Shown here in pieces: positions 17,782 through 26,583 of a stretch of 26,977 bases of DNA. A model generated the notes under the pieces. It saw nothing but the letters and a program-made list of their open reading frames with translations. It made no database searches and was not told where the DNA came from. Numbering within the stretch: the stretch's first letter is position 1; the number at the start of each line of letters is the position of its first letter. The translations under genes and the position numbers were made by a program. Source of the DNA: Bacillota bacterium (GTDB lineage: Bacteria; Bacillota; Clostridia; Christensenellales; Aristaeellaceae); NCBI GenBank assembly GCA_023411175.1, contig JAEYPB010000023.1, positions 1 to 26,977 of the forward strand. The letters are read 5' to 3'.

Positions 17782-17809
17782 CGCCCGAAGAGACGAGGCT
17801 CTTCGGGCG
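17782..17809 (-). other. Perfect 11-bp hairpin in the TetR leader
   Basis: CGCCCGAAGAG (17782-17792) pairs fully with CTCTTCGGGCG (17799-17809) around a six-base loop. It is in the untranslated leader between the predicted start site near 17852 and the TTG start. No T-run follows on the minus strand, so a role in mRNA stability or attenuation is only a guess. Confidence 0.5.
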
Positions 17810-17858
17810 CAGATCCAGCCGGACAGCCTCAGGACTTTCCCAAATTGGATACACCGAC

Positions 17859-17887
17859 ATCATAACACGATTGACCACACTGGTCAA
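17859..17887 (-). promoter_or_regulatory. TetR-operon promoter with embedded operator palindrome
   Basis: Minus strand: TTGACC (17882-17887), 17 bases, TATGAT (17859-17864), close to consensus. The -35 box and spacer contain the perfect palindrome TTGACCA-CAC-TGGTCAA (17871-17887), the size and symmetry of a TetR-family operator. Binding there would block RNA polymerase, giving autoregulation of the exporter operon. Confidence 0.75.
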
Positions 17888-17904
17888 TGGCCTTTGATAA
17901 TTTT

Positions 17905-17928
17905 TCGCCCGGCGTTTCCGTCGGGCGA
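17905..17928 (-). other. Hairpin downstream of the first GGDEF-EAL gene
   Basis: TCGCCCG/CGGGCGA encloses a small CG/CG stem with a GAAA loop on the minus strand, 21 bases after the stop codon at 17950. It is followed by AAAAATTAT rather than a T-run, so it is a weak terminator candidate or a 3'-end stabiliser. Confidence 0.4.
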
Positions 17929-17949
17929 TGCAAATGCTTGTGGCTGCCG

Positions 17950-20900
17950 CTAAGGAAGCAGCACGTTAGCAACCTCGCAGGCTGGCATGGGCCTGAAGAA
18001 CAAAAACCCCTGCGCCTCGTCGCAGTTTCGCTGTTTCAGAAAGTCCCTCTGCGCGCTTGTTTCGACGCCCTCCGCGATGACCGAGATGTTCAGGCTCCGG
18101 GCGAGGTTGATGATGACCCTGGCAATGGCCTGATCCTTCTGGCTGGTCTCGATGCCCTGCACAAACTGCATGTCCATCTTGATTCGGTCGATGGTCAGGA
18201 GCTTCAGCCGGCTGAGCGAGGAGTATTCGGTGCCAAAGTTGTCGATGGCGATGGTGACGCCCAGCGCCCGGAGCCGCCGGAGAATTTCGACGACCTCGTC
18301 GGTATTGACGCTGGTCACGTCTTCGGTGATCTCCAACTCCAAAAACTCCGGCGCCAGTCCCGCTCTTCCGAGGGTCGATTGCACCTGGGCGATAAAACCT
18401 GGGTTGGTCAGCTGCTGCGCCGAGATGTTGACGGCGATCCGAAGCCGGTCGTGCCCCTTGGCCTGCCATTCGGCGTTCTGTGTACATGCCGTCATCAGCA
18501 TCCACTCGCCGATCTGGTAGATCAGGCCGGTCTGCTCCGCGAGGGGGATGAACACGCCGGGCTCGATCAGCTCCTCGCCGGGCAGCCGCCAGCGGATGAG
18601 CGCCTCCATCCCGATGATCTTCCCGGTGCCGAGGCTGATCTGCGGCTGATAATAGAGCTCGAATTGATCGTTCTCAAGCGCCCGATACAGGAGGTTTGTC
18701 AGCCGCATCCGGGAACGCGCCTCATCCTTCATCTCCTGGGAGCACAGCGCATACTGCCCCTTGCCGGTGGCTTTCGCGCTGTACATGGCGGTATCCGCGT
18801 GCTTTATGAGCGCCTCCGGCTCATGTCCGTCCTCCGGGTACAGCGCGAGACCCGCGCTGACGGACACAAAGAACTCCTGACCGTCCATGACGATGGGCTT
18901 TTGGATGACCTCCATGATCCTGTCCATGATGCGCCTGAGCTCTTCCTGATTCTGGATATGGTTGAGCAGCAGGATGAACTCGTCTCCGCCGAATCGGGCA
19001 AGCATGTCGCTGGCGCGCGCCGCGCGGCTCAGGATGTGCGCGGCTTCCGCCAGAAAACGGTCTCCCTGATCGTGCCCCATCGCGTCGTTGACCGCTTTGA
19101 ACGAGTCGAGGTCCAAGAACGCGATTCCGAGCTTCCATCCGCCGGCCTCCGCCGCGCGGATCGCCTGCCCCAGCCGCTTCCGAAACAGGATGCGGTTGGG
19201 CAGCCCCGTAAGTTGATCGTAGTAGGCCATCTGGCTCAGCTCCTGATCGCTCTCCGCGATGGCCACGGCGTCCGAGACGATGCTCGAAACGATTTCCAGA
19301 AACGCCGGCGGCGCGTAGTTCCATTTGCGCATGGGCTGACCGCCGCTAAAGCCCATGAACCCGATGATTTCGTCGCCCGCGCCTTTGATGGGTACCGTCA
19401 CGAGGGCGCGTATGCCCTGCGCCGTGAGTTCTACCCTGAGCGGAGCCTGCTTCGGCAGGAGCGTCGCATCCTTCAGGACGAAGAGCGTTTCCTTTCCGGG
19501 GCGCTCCATCAGGCCCGGAAGCAGTTCCTTAAGAAAATCCTGAATCGGCTTCAACCGCGCCCGGACCTCATCCGCCTGCCATTCGCAGGTATAGCGCATG
19601 CTCTCTCCGCTTTTGTCGAGGAGCACCAGATAGCCATGATCGCAGCGCAGGAAATGTCCGCAGCGCCCGAGCATCGCGCTGAGCTTGTCATCCATGTTCA
19701 TTTCGCTGCCGGCCACGAAGTCGTGGGATATCTCCGCAACGATGAACTGCATCCTGGCGTTGTTCGCGTTCTCCCGGAGGCGGGAGGTGTACACCCTGTT
19801 TACGTACACCGCCACCATCGTCGCAAGGCAGATGATCGCCAGCCTCAGGATGTACACGTTGGCGGAGACCTTGAAAGCGGCATCCGGCAGGTACGCCCAT
19901 TGAAACAGCTGCGTCAGCAGCGTTACGACGATCATCGAAACCAGGATGATGTTCCGGTTGAACAAAAGGCATATCAGCATGATGACGAAGGCAACCGCCC
20001 AGATCGTCATCGCATCAGAACTGGCAAACCACAGCGTCAAGAAGGGCACCAGGAGCGACGTGGACAGCGCCACCAGAATCTCCTTTGTCTCTTCCTGAAC
20101 CCGCATATTGTTCACCAGAAACAGAAACCCGGCGTCGGCCACCAGGATAAGGGGAATGATGTCGACAAGTGCCGCGTTCGGATCGCTGTAGAGAAGGTTC
20201 TTTCCCAAAAACGTGATGAGCGCCTGCAGCACCACTACAAACCCCAGGTAAAGGTATACATGGGAGCGCGCGGCTTTGGAGAGAATCACCTCGTCCTGGT
20301 TCTCCGCTTCATGCTGCAAGAAGGAATACCGGGTGATGCAATACCCTGCGGCAAAGATCAGAATCAGCATGAATATGGCGGCAATCTGCGGAATTCGCGT
20401 ATCCAGAAAGGACGGAAGGACATCTGACGCAGCGCTCAGGAGGGTCGCCAGCAGCATCGAGTATCCGAGGATCCTGGCCTGCTTCAGGATGTCTCCGGAA
20501 CCGGCACGCCTTCCCCACCGCCTCAGAAGTATAAATATGATCAGCACGTAGACGGCCGTATAAGCGTAATACAGGTAGTCCCAGAAGTCCAGCGGCGAGT
20601 GGTTGACCCAGCCGTTGCCATCGTTGACCAGCACGTCGGGATTCATTCCAAAGATCGGGAGCACCGAATAGGCCACGACGGTGAGCGCCGCGGGCAGGTA
20701 TATCACCGGATACGCCCACCGGCGCTTGAGCAGCGCGTCTTCTCCCGTCAGGATCAGAAAAAAGTGGAGCGCCAATGCGGTAATGCTTCCCCATCCCAGC
20801 GGAGCGATCCGGCGGCCCACCGCGCTGACCCATTCCGCCTTGGCTGCGGCGGTGATCGCCAGGCCGAACGCCCACACGATCACCGCGGCGCCGATCAGCA

Positions 20901-21015
20901 AAAACAGCCTGTTGCGCAGCGGTCTGAAATTCTCGCGCACGGCATACAGCACGCTGGCGGCGGCGCCGCCGCACGTCGTGAGCAGCAGCACGCAAAACGT
21001 CATCGTAATCCGCAT
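17950..21015 (-). CDS. Membrane GGDEF-EAL protein A (c-di-GMP cyclase with altered EAL loop)
   Basis: The 1021-residue protein starts at ATG 21013-21015, immediately after the stop of protein B (TGAATG), so the two are translationally coupled. Residues 1-235 carry about seven membrane helices like the histidine-kinase 7TM region; a second helix set runs to about 405, then a GAF-like domain at about 420-570. The GGDEF domain has 'DQLTGLPNR', intact GGDEF at 676-680 and an intact inhibitory site RASD at 667-670, so cyclase activity with product inhibition is likely. The EAL domain has EAL at 804-806, 'AVNIS', 'ELEITE' and 'AEGVET', but D925-N926 replaces the usual DD of the DDFGTG loop and the following Gly is Glu. 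Phosphodiesterase activity is therefore doubtful. Confidence 0.93.
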   Translation of the reverse strand: MRITMTFCVLLLTTCGGAAASVLYAVRENFRPLRNRLFLLIGAAVIVWAFGLAITAAAKAEWVSAVGRRIAPLGWGSITALALHFFLILTGEDALLKRRWAYPVIYLPAALTVVAYSVLPIFGMNPDVLVNDGNGWVNHSPLDFWDYLYYAYTAVYVLIIFILLRRWGRRAGSGDILKQARILGYSMLLATLLSAASDVLPSFLDTRIPQIAAIFMLILIFAAGYCITRYSFLQHEAENQDEVILSKAARSHVYLYLGFVVVLQALITFLGKNLLYSDPNAALVDIIPLILVADAGFLFLVNNMRVQEETKEILVALSTSLLVPFLTLWFASSDAMTIWAVAFVIMLICLLFNRNIILVSMIVVTLLTQLFQWAYLPDAAFKVSANVYILRLAIICLATMVAVYVNRVYTSRLRENANNARMQFIVAEISHDFVAGSEMNMDDKLSAMLGRCGHFLRCDHGYLVLLDKSGESMRYTCEWQADEVRARLKPIQDFLKELLPGLMERPGKETLFVLKDATLLPKQAPLRVELTAQGIRALVTVPIKGAGDEIIGFMGFSGGQPMRKWNYAPPAFLEIVSSIVSDAVAIAESDQELSQMAYYDQLTGLPNRILFRKRLGQAIRAAEAGGWKLGIAFLDLDSFKAVNDAMGHDQGDRFLAEAAHILSRAARASDMLARFGGDEFILLLNHIQNQEELRRIMDRIMEVIQKPIVMDGQEFFVSVSAGLALYPEDGHEPEALIKHADTAMYSAKATGKGQYALCSQEMKDEARSRMRLTNLLYRALENDQFELYYQPQISLGTGKIIGMEALIRWRLPGEELIEPGVFIPLAEQTGLIYQIGEWMLMTACTQNAEWQAKGHDRLRIAVNISAQQLTNPGFIAQVQSTLGRAGLAPEFLELEITEDVTSVNTDEVVEILRRLRALGVTIAIDNFGTEYSSLSRLKLLTIDRIKMDMQFVQGIETSQKDQAIARVIINLARSLNISVIAEGVETSAQRDFLKQRNCDEAQGFLFFRPMPACEVANVLLP

Positions 21016-24000
21016 TCAATTCCTTTCCTTAAGGGCGGTGGCCTGTCCGCCCTTGGTCAGCGCCCCGATGCCTTCGGCGTCCTCCGGGCGATCCCGCCGT
21101 TTGCGGAGCGCCTTTTCGATTTCATCGGCGGGCATCGGCCTGTAAAAATAATAGCCCTGGACCTCGTCGCACAGCTTCTCCTTTAAAAAGTTCAGCTGCA
21201 CTCCGGTTTCGACGCCTTCCGCGACGACTTTGAGATGCAGGTTTTTCGCAAGGTTTATGATGACCTGGGCGATCGCCCTGTCCTTCTGGTTCTGCTCAAT
21301 GCCCTGAACAAACTGCATGTCCAGCTTGATGCGGTCGATGGGCAAGAGCTTCAGCCGCCCCAGCGACGAGTATTCGGTGCCAAAATCATCAATCGAGATG
21401 GAAATACCCAACGCCTTCAGGTGCGTCAGGATCTCCACCATGCCCAGCGCGCCGCTGTTCGCGACGCTTTCGGTGATTTCCAGCTCCAGAAGCTCCGGCT
21501 CAAGCCCGCTGTCCGCCAGCACACCCGCCACTTGTTGGACGAAGGTTCTGCTCCTGAGCTGCTGCACCGATACGTTGACGGCGATGCGCATGGGCGCGAA
21601 GCCCATCTCCCGCCACCGAACGCTCTGTCGGCAAGCGGTTTCCAGAACCCACGCGCCGATCGTGTGTATGAGTCCGGTCTGCTCCGCCAGCGGGATGAAC
21701 ACCGCCGGGCTGACAAACCCCCGGTCCGGCAGACGCCAGCGCAGGAGCGCCTCCAGCCCGACGATGTGCTGCGTCTCCAGGCTTACCTGCGGCTGATAGT
21801 AGATCTCCAGCTCTTCCCGCTCCAGCGCCCGGTGCAACAGATTGGTGAGCCGCGTGTTGTCCAGCACCCGGCTCTTGAGCGCTTCCGAGCAGAATACATA
21901 CCTTCGCTTGCCCATGGCTTTTGCGTCGAACATGGCGATGTCGGCGTTGTTGATGAGCGTCTCCGCCGTGGCGCCATCCTGTGGGTACAGCGCGATGCCG
22001 GCGCTGCCGGTCACAAAAAATTCCTGATTCTGCAGGATGACCGGTTTTTCAATGGCGGCCATGACGCGCTCAATCACATCCGTGAGCTCTTCCACCCGCA
22101 AAAATCGCTCGAACAACAGCACGAACTCATCGCCGCCAAAACGCGCCACCGATCCATGCCCCTTGATGACCGAGGCGATTTCCGCGGATACCTGCACAAG
22201 GAGCTGATCCCCCATCTCGTGGCCCATGGTGTCGTTGACGTACTTGAACGCGTCGAGGTCGAGGAAAGCGACGCCCACCATCGAGCGGGTGCGCTGCGCG
22301 TCCTCGATGGCCTGCACCAAGCGCTTCTTGAACAGCATGCGGTTGGGCAGCCCCGTGAGCTGGTCGTGGTAGGCGATCCATTCGATCTTGCGCATATCGG
22401 CCAGCTTGGACACCGCGTCCGCGACGATGTTGGCGATGACCGGAAGCAAATGGATATCCTCCTGGTCCCACGCGACGCCAGGTCTTGTGGTGCCGAAACT
22501 CATAAAGCCGATCGGTTCGCCGTTTTTCATGATGGGCAGCATCACGAGCCCCCGGAAGCCCATCTCTCCGAAGTAAGAGCGAATCTGCGACGACCAGTCC
22601 GGCAGCATGCAGGGATCCGAAACCGTCAGGAGGCGGTGCGCCACGAGCTTGTCCTTGATCGCCGGAAAGAAGTCCACAACCCGCATGCTGCAGGCGCGCT
22701 GCATGTCGGCTCCGGCGGTTTCGCAAGCCCACTCGGCGCAGTAACGCATCGCGCCGGTCGTTTGATCCACCAGCGCCAGGCTCCCCTGCTCGCAGCCGAG
22801 AAACTCGGCACACTGCCTGAGCATGCCGTCGGCCTTCTTGTCGAAGTTGTTCTCATCCACCGAAATGAACCCGTGCGAAATGTCTGACACCAGCGTTTGG
22901 CGGATGGCGTACTTCGCGTTCTCTTTCAGCCTGTGCCGGTAGACGCGGTTGGCTAGGCTGCACAGAAAGGCAGCCAGCACCACGAGGCTAAGCCGAATCA
23001 CGTAATCCACGCTTTCCATAGCAAACTGTGCCTCGGGCACGACGCACCAGACCAGCATCTGTGTCTGGACGGCCGACAGGATAACCGTACCGAGCAGCAG
23101 GCGCTTATTGAAGAGGAGGCTGATGATCAGCCACAGAAAGAACGACGCCCAGATCGCCATTCCGGCGTAAGCAATATAGCTCAGCGTGATCATCGGGATG
23201 GCGAGTGAGAAAACGAGAGACAGAATCAGCTCCCTGAAAGACTCCTCAAGCCTGAGGACGCCCAAAAGCAGTACCCCCGCGCCGATCAGCGCGAGAAACG
23301 CGCTGAGCATTATCGTGGAGGCGCTCTCAAACTGCCTTCCCGGCATACTCCAGCAGAGAATACTGATCAGGCTTCCCGTAATGAAGCATACGGCGACGAT
23401 CCGGTAGACGCGCCGCAGCATTGCCTTGTCCAGAATGCGTTCATTTGGATCGACTGCCTTCCCCTGGACAAACCTGAGCCGCTTGACAACGTACCCCATC
23501 GCCGCAAGCGGAAAAAGCGCGAGCACGCTGACCGCGCCCGGAAAGGAAATGTCGAGACGTGAAAACGCCACTTCGACTGCGGCGGCCAAGGCAAGGCTCA
23601 CGCACAGCGATGCCGCCAAATACCACGCGTACTTTCGTTCGCTGGCGGAATCAGTCCGCATCGCCCAGCGGCCGATCAGCGCGAATATGGCCACCGAATA
23701 AGCGGCGCAGTAGACAAAGCCCAGCCATCCCCACGGCTGCGTGCTTTCGAGAACCCATCCGAACCGGGTTCTGACCATCTCGTCCGCGTACCGCCCGGTC
23801 AGCGGCAAAACCACGAGCCCATAGAGGGAAGCGGCCGCCGGCAGGTAGATTGCCGGATAGCCCCACCATTTGCTTAGGATGTCGTGATGCTTTGTCAGAA
23901 TGATTGTGGCGTTAAGAAACAGCGCAAACGCCGTCAGGTACCCCGCAGAAGCGATTCGGCTTCCGATCAGGCTGACTTCCCGCTCGAGGGCCGCGGCGGC

Positions 24001-24162
24001 GACCGCCTGTCCGAAGCTCCAGACAAACACGGAAAGACTGACGGCCGTGAAAATTTTGCCGATGGCAGGTCTGTAATTGCCCTGTACGACGTATAGCGAA
24101 AAGGCAACCGAAATGCCGCTGGTCGCCAGCAGTATCGCCGCAATCAGAACCGAATACTCCAA
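21016..24162 (-). CDS. Membrane GGDEF-EAL protein B (c-di-GMP cyclase/phosphodiesterase)
   Basis: The 1048-residue protein starts at TTG 24160-24162. The start is poorly supported by its ribosome site (AAGGG only one base away), but it makes the N-terminus line up exactly with protein A, including 'LYVVQGNYRP' (B) against 'LYAVRENFRP' (A) ending at residue 32. Architecture: 7TM-like region, further helices to about 400, GAF-like domain, GGDEF at 676-680, EAL at 804-806, at the same positions as in A. Here the residue pair before the loop is DD (925-926), so the metal site is complete, although Gly is Glu as in A. The inhibitory RxxD site is missing (KGHG in its place). A basic tail of about 27 residues extends past A's end. 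It is transcribed first, from a SigD promoter. Confidence 0.92.
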   Translation of the reverse strand: MEYSVLIAAILLATSGISVAFSLYVVQGNYRPAIGKIFTAVSLSVFVWSFGQAVAAAALEREVSLIGSRIASAGYLTAFALFLNATIILTKHHDILSKWWGYPAIYLPAAASLYGLVVLPLTGRYADEMVRTRFGWVLESTQPWGWLGFVYCAAYSVAIFALIGRWAMRTDSASERKYAWYLAASLCVSLALAAAVEVAFSRLDISFPGAVSVLALFPLAAMGYVVKRLRFVQGKAVDPNERILDKAMLRRVYRIVAVCFITGSLISILCWSMPGRQFESASTIMLSAFLALIGAGVLLLGVLRLEESFRELILSLVFSLAIPMITLSYIAYAGMAIWASFFLWLIISLLFNKRLLLGTVILSAVQTQMLVWCVVPEAQFAMESVDYVIRLSLVVLAAFLCSLANRVYRHRLKENAKYAIRQTLVSDISHGFISVDENNFDKKADGMLRQCAEFLGCEQGSLALVDQTTGAMRYCAEWACETAGADMQRACSMRVVDFFPAIKDKLVAHRLLTVSDPCMLPDWSSQIRSYFGEMGFRGLVMLPIMKNGEPIGFMSFGTTRPGVAWDQEDIHLLPVIANIVADAVSKLADMRKIEWIAYHDQLTGLPNRMLFKKRLVQAIEDAQRTRSMVGVAFLDLDAFKYVNDTMGHEMGDQLLVQVSAEIASVIKGHGSVARFGGDEFVLLFERFLRVEELTDVIERVMAAIEKPVILQNQEFFVTGSAGIALYPQDGATAETLINNADIAMFDAKAMGKRRYVFCSEALKSRVLDNTRLTNLLHRALEREELEIYYQPQVSLETQHIVGLEALLRWRLPDRGFVSPAVFIPLAEQTGLIHTIGAWVLETACRQSVRWREMGFAPMRIAVNVSVQQLRSRTFVQQVAGVLADSGLEPELLELEITESVANSGALGMVEILTHLKALGISISIDDFGTEYSSLGRLKLLPIDRIKLDMQFVQGIEQNQKDRAIAQVIINLAKNLHLKVVAEGVETGVQLNFLKEKLCDEVQGYYFYRPMPADEIEKALRKRRDRPEDAEGIGALTKGGQATALKERN

Positions 24163-24205
24163 ACCCTTCAGCCGCCCCCGTCCATTTTTACGCCAATAAT
24201 ACAGT

Positions 24206-24232
24206 ATATCGGCTCATCGGCGCATTATTTTA
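24206..24232 (-). promoter_or_regulatory. Perfect SigD (sigma-28) flagellar promoter for the GGDEF-EAL pair
   Basis: On the minus strand TAAA (24229-24232), exactly 15 bases, then GCCGATAT (24206-24213). All 12 specified bases and the spacing equal the Bacillus subtilis SigD consensus. The expected start is near 24199, giving a leader of about 37 bases before the TTG start of protein B. Confidence 0.88.
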
Positions 24233-24249
24233 TTGCGATCGCTTCTTTG

Positions 24250-24277
24250 TAAAAGCATACACATACACCGCCGCGAC
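24250..24277 (+). promoter_or_regulatory. Weak SigD-like promoter for the chemotaxis gene
   Basis: TAAA (24250-24253), 16 bases, then GCCGCGAC (24270-24277), matching 5 of 8 bases of the SigD -10. A second weak candidate lies around 24331-24360. The rest of 24233-24437 contains a GTAGGAT/ATCCTAC dyad (24370-24376 and 24393-24399) with a 16-base loop and no gene. Confidence 0.3.
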
Positions 24278-24437
24278 TTCCGTTCCCCAAACTGGGCAAG
24301 AGCAAAGGAACCCTTCCTTTATCTATTAAGTTTAATCCGTCGCTCAAATTATGGCGATGATGTGACGAAGTAGGATGTATCAGCGACTTTCAATCCTACA
24401 ACGCGCTGAAATGTGTTCAAGCGAGGAGGACTCCCCC

Positions 24438-26309
24438 ATGCACCAAAGACGGCACAGCCTCGGAAACCGTCTTCTTGCGATTCTGCTCGGCTGCGGTTCG
24501 CTGGCGTTCACCGCGCTGCTGGTCGTGATCATTTTTTCGCTGACCAGCTTCATCGACCAAGAAAACATCGACCACGCGCACAGCAGCGTGCTGGCCTTGA
24601 AAAATAAAGTCGCGGACATTGAGGAAACCTCTCTGCGGTTCACGCGGACCGCCGCGGCGGATACCGGCCTACAACAGGCGCTAAATGGCGGAAACCTCTC
24701 GCAGGTCAAGGCCTGCGCGTCCGCCGCCGCCGCAAACGCCGGCGCGCATTTTGTCATCGTCACGGACGCCAACGGTGCGATGCTCACGAGCTCGCTGGAA
24801 TCCGCCTCGTTGGACGGTTCCAAAGCGCAGGCCGCGCTGGCCTCCGCCCTGAGCGGAAAGGTATACACGGCGCTGGACAAAGACATCTCTTCGCGTGTCA
24901 CCGCCTTTTCAGCGGTTCCGGTGATGGGCGGCGGCTCGACCTACGGCGCAGTGTTGATGGGCTTTGCCGTAGACGGCGAAGGCGTGGTGGATGGCATCAA
25001 GGAAACACAGGGCGATGACGTGACCATCTTCTACGGCGATACGCGGGTCAGTACCACGATCATGAAGGATGGCGAGCGGGTTATCGGCACCGCGGCGGAC
25101 AGCGCCGTGGCGGACAGGGTACTGAACAAAAACGAAAGCTTTTCGATTGAACTGGTAATCGCCGGTACCGATTTTGTCGCCTACTACACGCCGCTGATCG
25201 ACAGAACCGGTGAAACCGTCGGCATCCTGTTCTCCGGGAAGCCCAGGGCCGAAGCCACTGCTGCCGTCAATCGGATGATCGGCCTGTTCGCGATCTTCGC
25301 CATTGCTACCCTTGCGATCCTCGCCTTCCTTCTCGCCTTCTTCACCCGGCGCTCGCTGTCGCGCCCTCTCGCGCAGCTCCTGGTCACCGCGAAGGAGATC
25401 GCCAATGGGAACCTGGACGTAGCGGTGAACGCAGGCGCGCGGAACGAAATCGGCGAGTTGTCGGACGCTTTCAGGCAGATGGCGGACAACCTCAACGAGA
25501 TGATCGGCAACATCGGCACCGCGTCCGAACAGATCACCGAAGGCTCCCGGCAGGTGTCGCTGTCCAGCGTCGCGTTGGCGTCCGGCGCGACAGAACAGGC
25601 CAGCGCCGTGGAGGAATTTTCCGCCTCGCTGGACCAGATCTCCGCCCAGACCACCCTGAACGCCGACCGCGCCAGCCAGGCCAACGCACTCTCCGGTGAC
25701 GTGCTCGCGAAGGCCGAAGAAGGCAACGTCCAGATGCAGGCGATGCTGACCGCTATGTCCGAAATCAACAGCGCCTCCGAGGCCATCGCGAGGATCATTA
25801 AGGTGATCGACGACATCGCCTTCCAGACCAACATACTCGCGCTGAACGCCGCGGTGGAGGCCGCTCGCGCCGGTCAGCACGGCAAGGGCTTTGCCGTGGT
25901 GGCGGAGGAGGTGCGCAACCTTGCCGCCCGCTCCGCGGAGGCTGCGAAGGAGACGACCAGTTCCATCGGCCAGGCGATTAAGGAAGTGGAGAATGGCACC
26001 CGGATCGCCGACGCCACCGCTGAAATGCTGACCTCTATCGTGGACGGCGTTTCAAGGACTGCCGGACTGGTGAATGAAATATCGGTCGCCTCTGCGGAGC
26101 AGGTAACGGCCATCTCGCAGATGAACAGCGGCATCAACCAGATCACCGACGTGATGCAGGCCAACTCCGCCACCTCCGAGCAGAACTCCGCCGCCAGCGA
26201 GGAGCTTCTCTCCCAATCAGAGTTCATGAAAAAACAGGTCGCCCATTTCCGCCTGAAGGCCGTTAACGAGCCCGTTGCGCCGCACTCCCAGCTTCTGAGC
26301 CACTCGTAA
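24438..26309 (+). CDS. Methyl-accepting chemotaxis protein with single-Cache-type sensor
   Basis: The 623-residue receptor starts at ATG 24438, eight bases after AGGAGG; the in-frame ATG at 24375 lacks a ribosome site. Membrane helix 1 is at 11-37, an extracytoplasmic domain at about 40-278 (beta-rich sCache-like: 'HFVIVTDANGAMLTSS', 'VFSAVPVMGGGSTYGAVLMGFAVD'-type pattern, 'FVAYYTPLIDRTGETVGILFSGKP'), helix 2 at 280-303, and HAMP at about 303-356 ('RPLAQLLVTAKEIANGNLDVAV'). A long coiled coil follows. The kinase-control tip is I457 onward ('DDIAFQTNILALNAAVEAARAGQ'), fully conserved in character. There is no CheR-docking pentapeptide at the C-terminus. It steers CheA activity and is divergent from the c-di-GMP genes. 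Confidence 0.95.
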   Translation: MHQRRHSLGNRLLAILLGCGSLAFTALLVVIIFSLTSFIDQENIDHAHSSVLALKNKVADIEETSLRFTRTAAADTGLQQALNGGNLSQVKACASAAAANAGAHFVIVTDANGAMLTSSLESASLDGSKAQAALASALSGKVYTALDKDISSRVTAFSAVPVMGGGSTYGAVLMGFAVDGEGVVDGIKETQGDDVTIFYGDTRVSTTIMKDGERVIGTAADSAVADRVLNKNESFSIELVIAGTDFVAYYTPLIDRTGETVGILFSGKPRAEATAAVNRMIGLFAIFAIATLAILAFLLAFFTRRSLSRPLAQLLVTAKEIANGNLDVAVNAGARNEIGELSDAFRQMADNLNEMIGNIGTASEQITEGSRQVSLSSVALASGATEQASAVEEFSASLDQISAQTTLNADRASQANALSGDVLAKAEEGNVQMQAMLTAMSEINSASEAIARIIKVIDDIAFQTNILALNAAVEAARAGQHGKGFAVVAEEVRNLAARSAEAAKETTSSIGQAIKEVENGTRIADATAEMLTSIVDGVSRTAGLVNEISVASAEQVTAISQMNSGINQITDVMQANSATSEQNSAASEELLSQSEFMKKQVAHFRLKAVNEPVAPHSQLLSHS

Positions 26310-26364
26310 CCGGCGCGCGCAGCCGTAGCGACCGCCCTCCGCAAGGGCCTGTTCCGTTTTCACG

Positions 26365-26522
26365 GACCGCCACCACCGCATTCCATCCCGGCGTGTGTCG
26401 GGAACAGGATACCGCCACCAGTACGCACACTGGTGGCGGTATCCGCATCCTTGGTCACTACGCCCCCGGAAATCTCGGAGAATCACAGGCACACAAAGGT
26501 GCCTTCTCTCCTCATCAAAAAA
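26365..26522 (+). repeat. Structured convergent-gap repeat, copy 3 (diverged, 3' arm lost)
   Basis: This copy shares the CCCGGCG block, the central stem, 'CGCCCCCGGAAAT' and 'CATCAAAAAA' with copies 1 and 2. Its central stem is a perfect 16 bp: GGATACCGCCACCAGT (26407-26422) with 26429-26444, loop ACGCAC. The sixth pair is C-G here but G-C in the other copies. The left leader is diverged and the last hairpin lacks its 3' arm. It lies between the chemotaxis gene and the convergent Cys-rich gene; nothing else is seen in 26310-26583 except the hairpin at 26544. Confidence 0.8.
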
Positions 26523-26543
26523 GCCGTAGTTCTTGCCCAAAGG

Positions 26544-26564
26544 GAGCGCAAAACGCTCGCTTTT
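26544..26564 (+). terminator. Probable terminator right of repeat copy 3
   Basis: GAGCG (26544-26548) pairs with CGCTC (26554-26558) around CAAAA, followed by GC and TTTT. It sits inside a wider AAAGGGA/TCCCTTT dyad. It may serve the chemotaxis gene. Confidence 0.5.
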
Positions 26565-26583
26565 CCCTTTCAGGGTCATCGCC

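Noticed and set aside
17887..20427. 846-codon open frame on the plus strand opposite GGDEF-EAL protein A
   Set aside because: It is an antisense shadow in GC-rich DNA. The translation is rich in His, Arg, Asp and Gln and lacks domains, while the minus strand encodes complete GGDEF and EAL motifs.
24270..24340. Possible c-di-GMP riboswitch before the chemotaxis gene (GGGCAA and GCAAAGG pieces)
   Set aside because: The pieces do not fold into the two-helix GEMM arrangement with its tetraloop and receptor; only short dyads are present.
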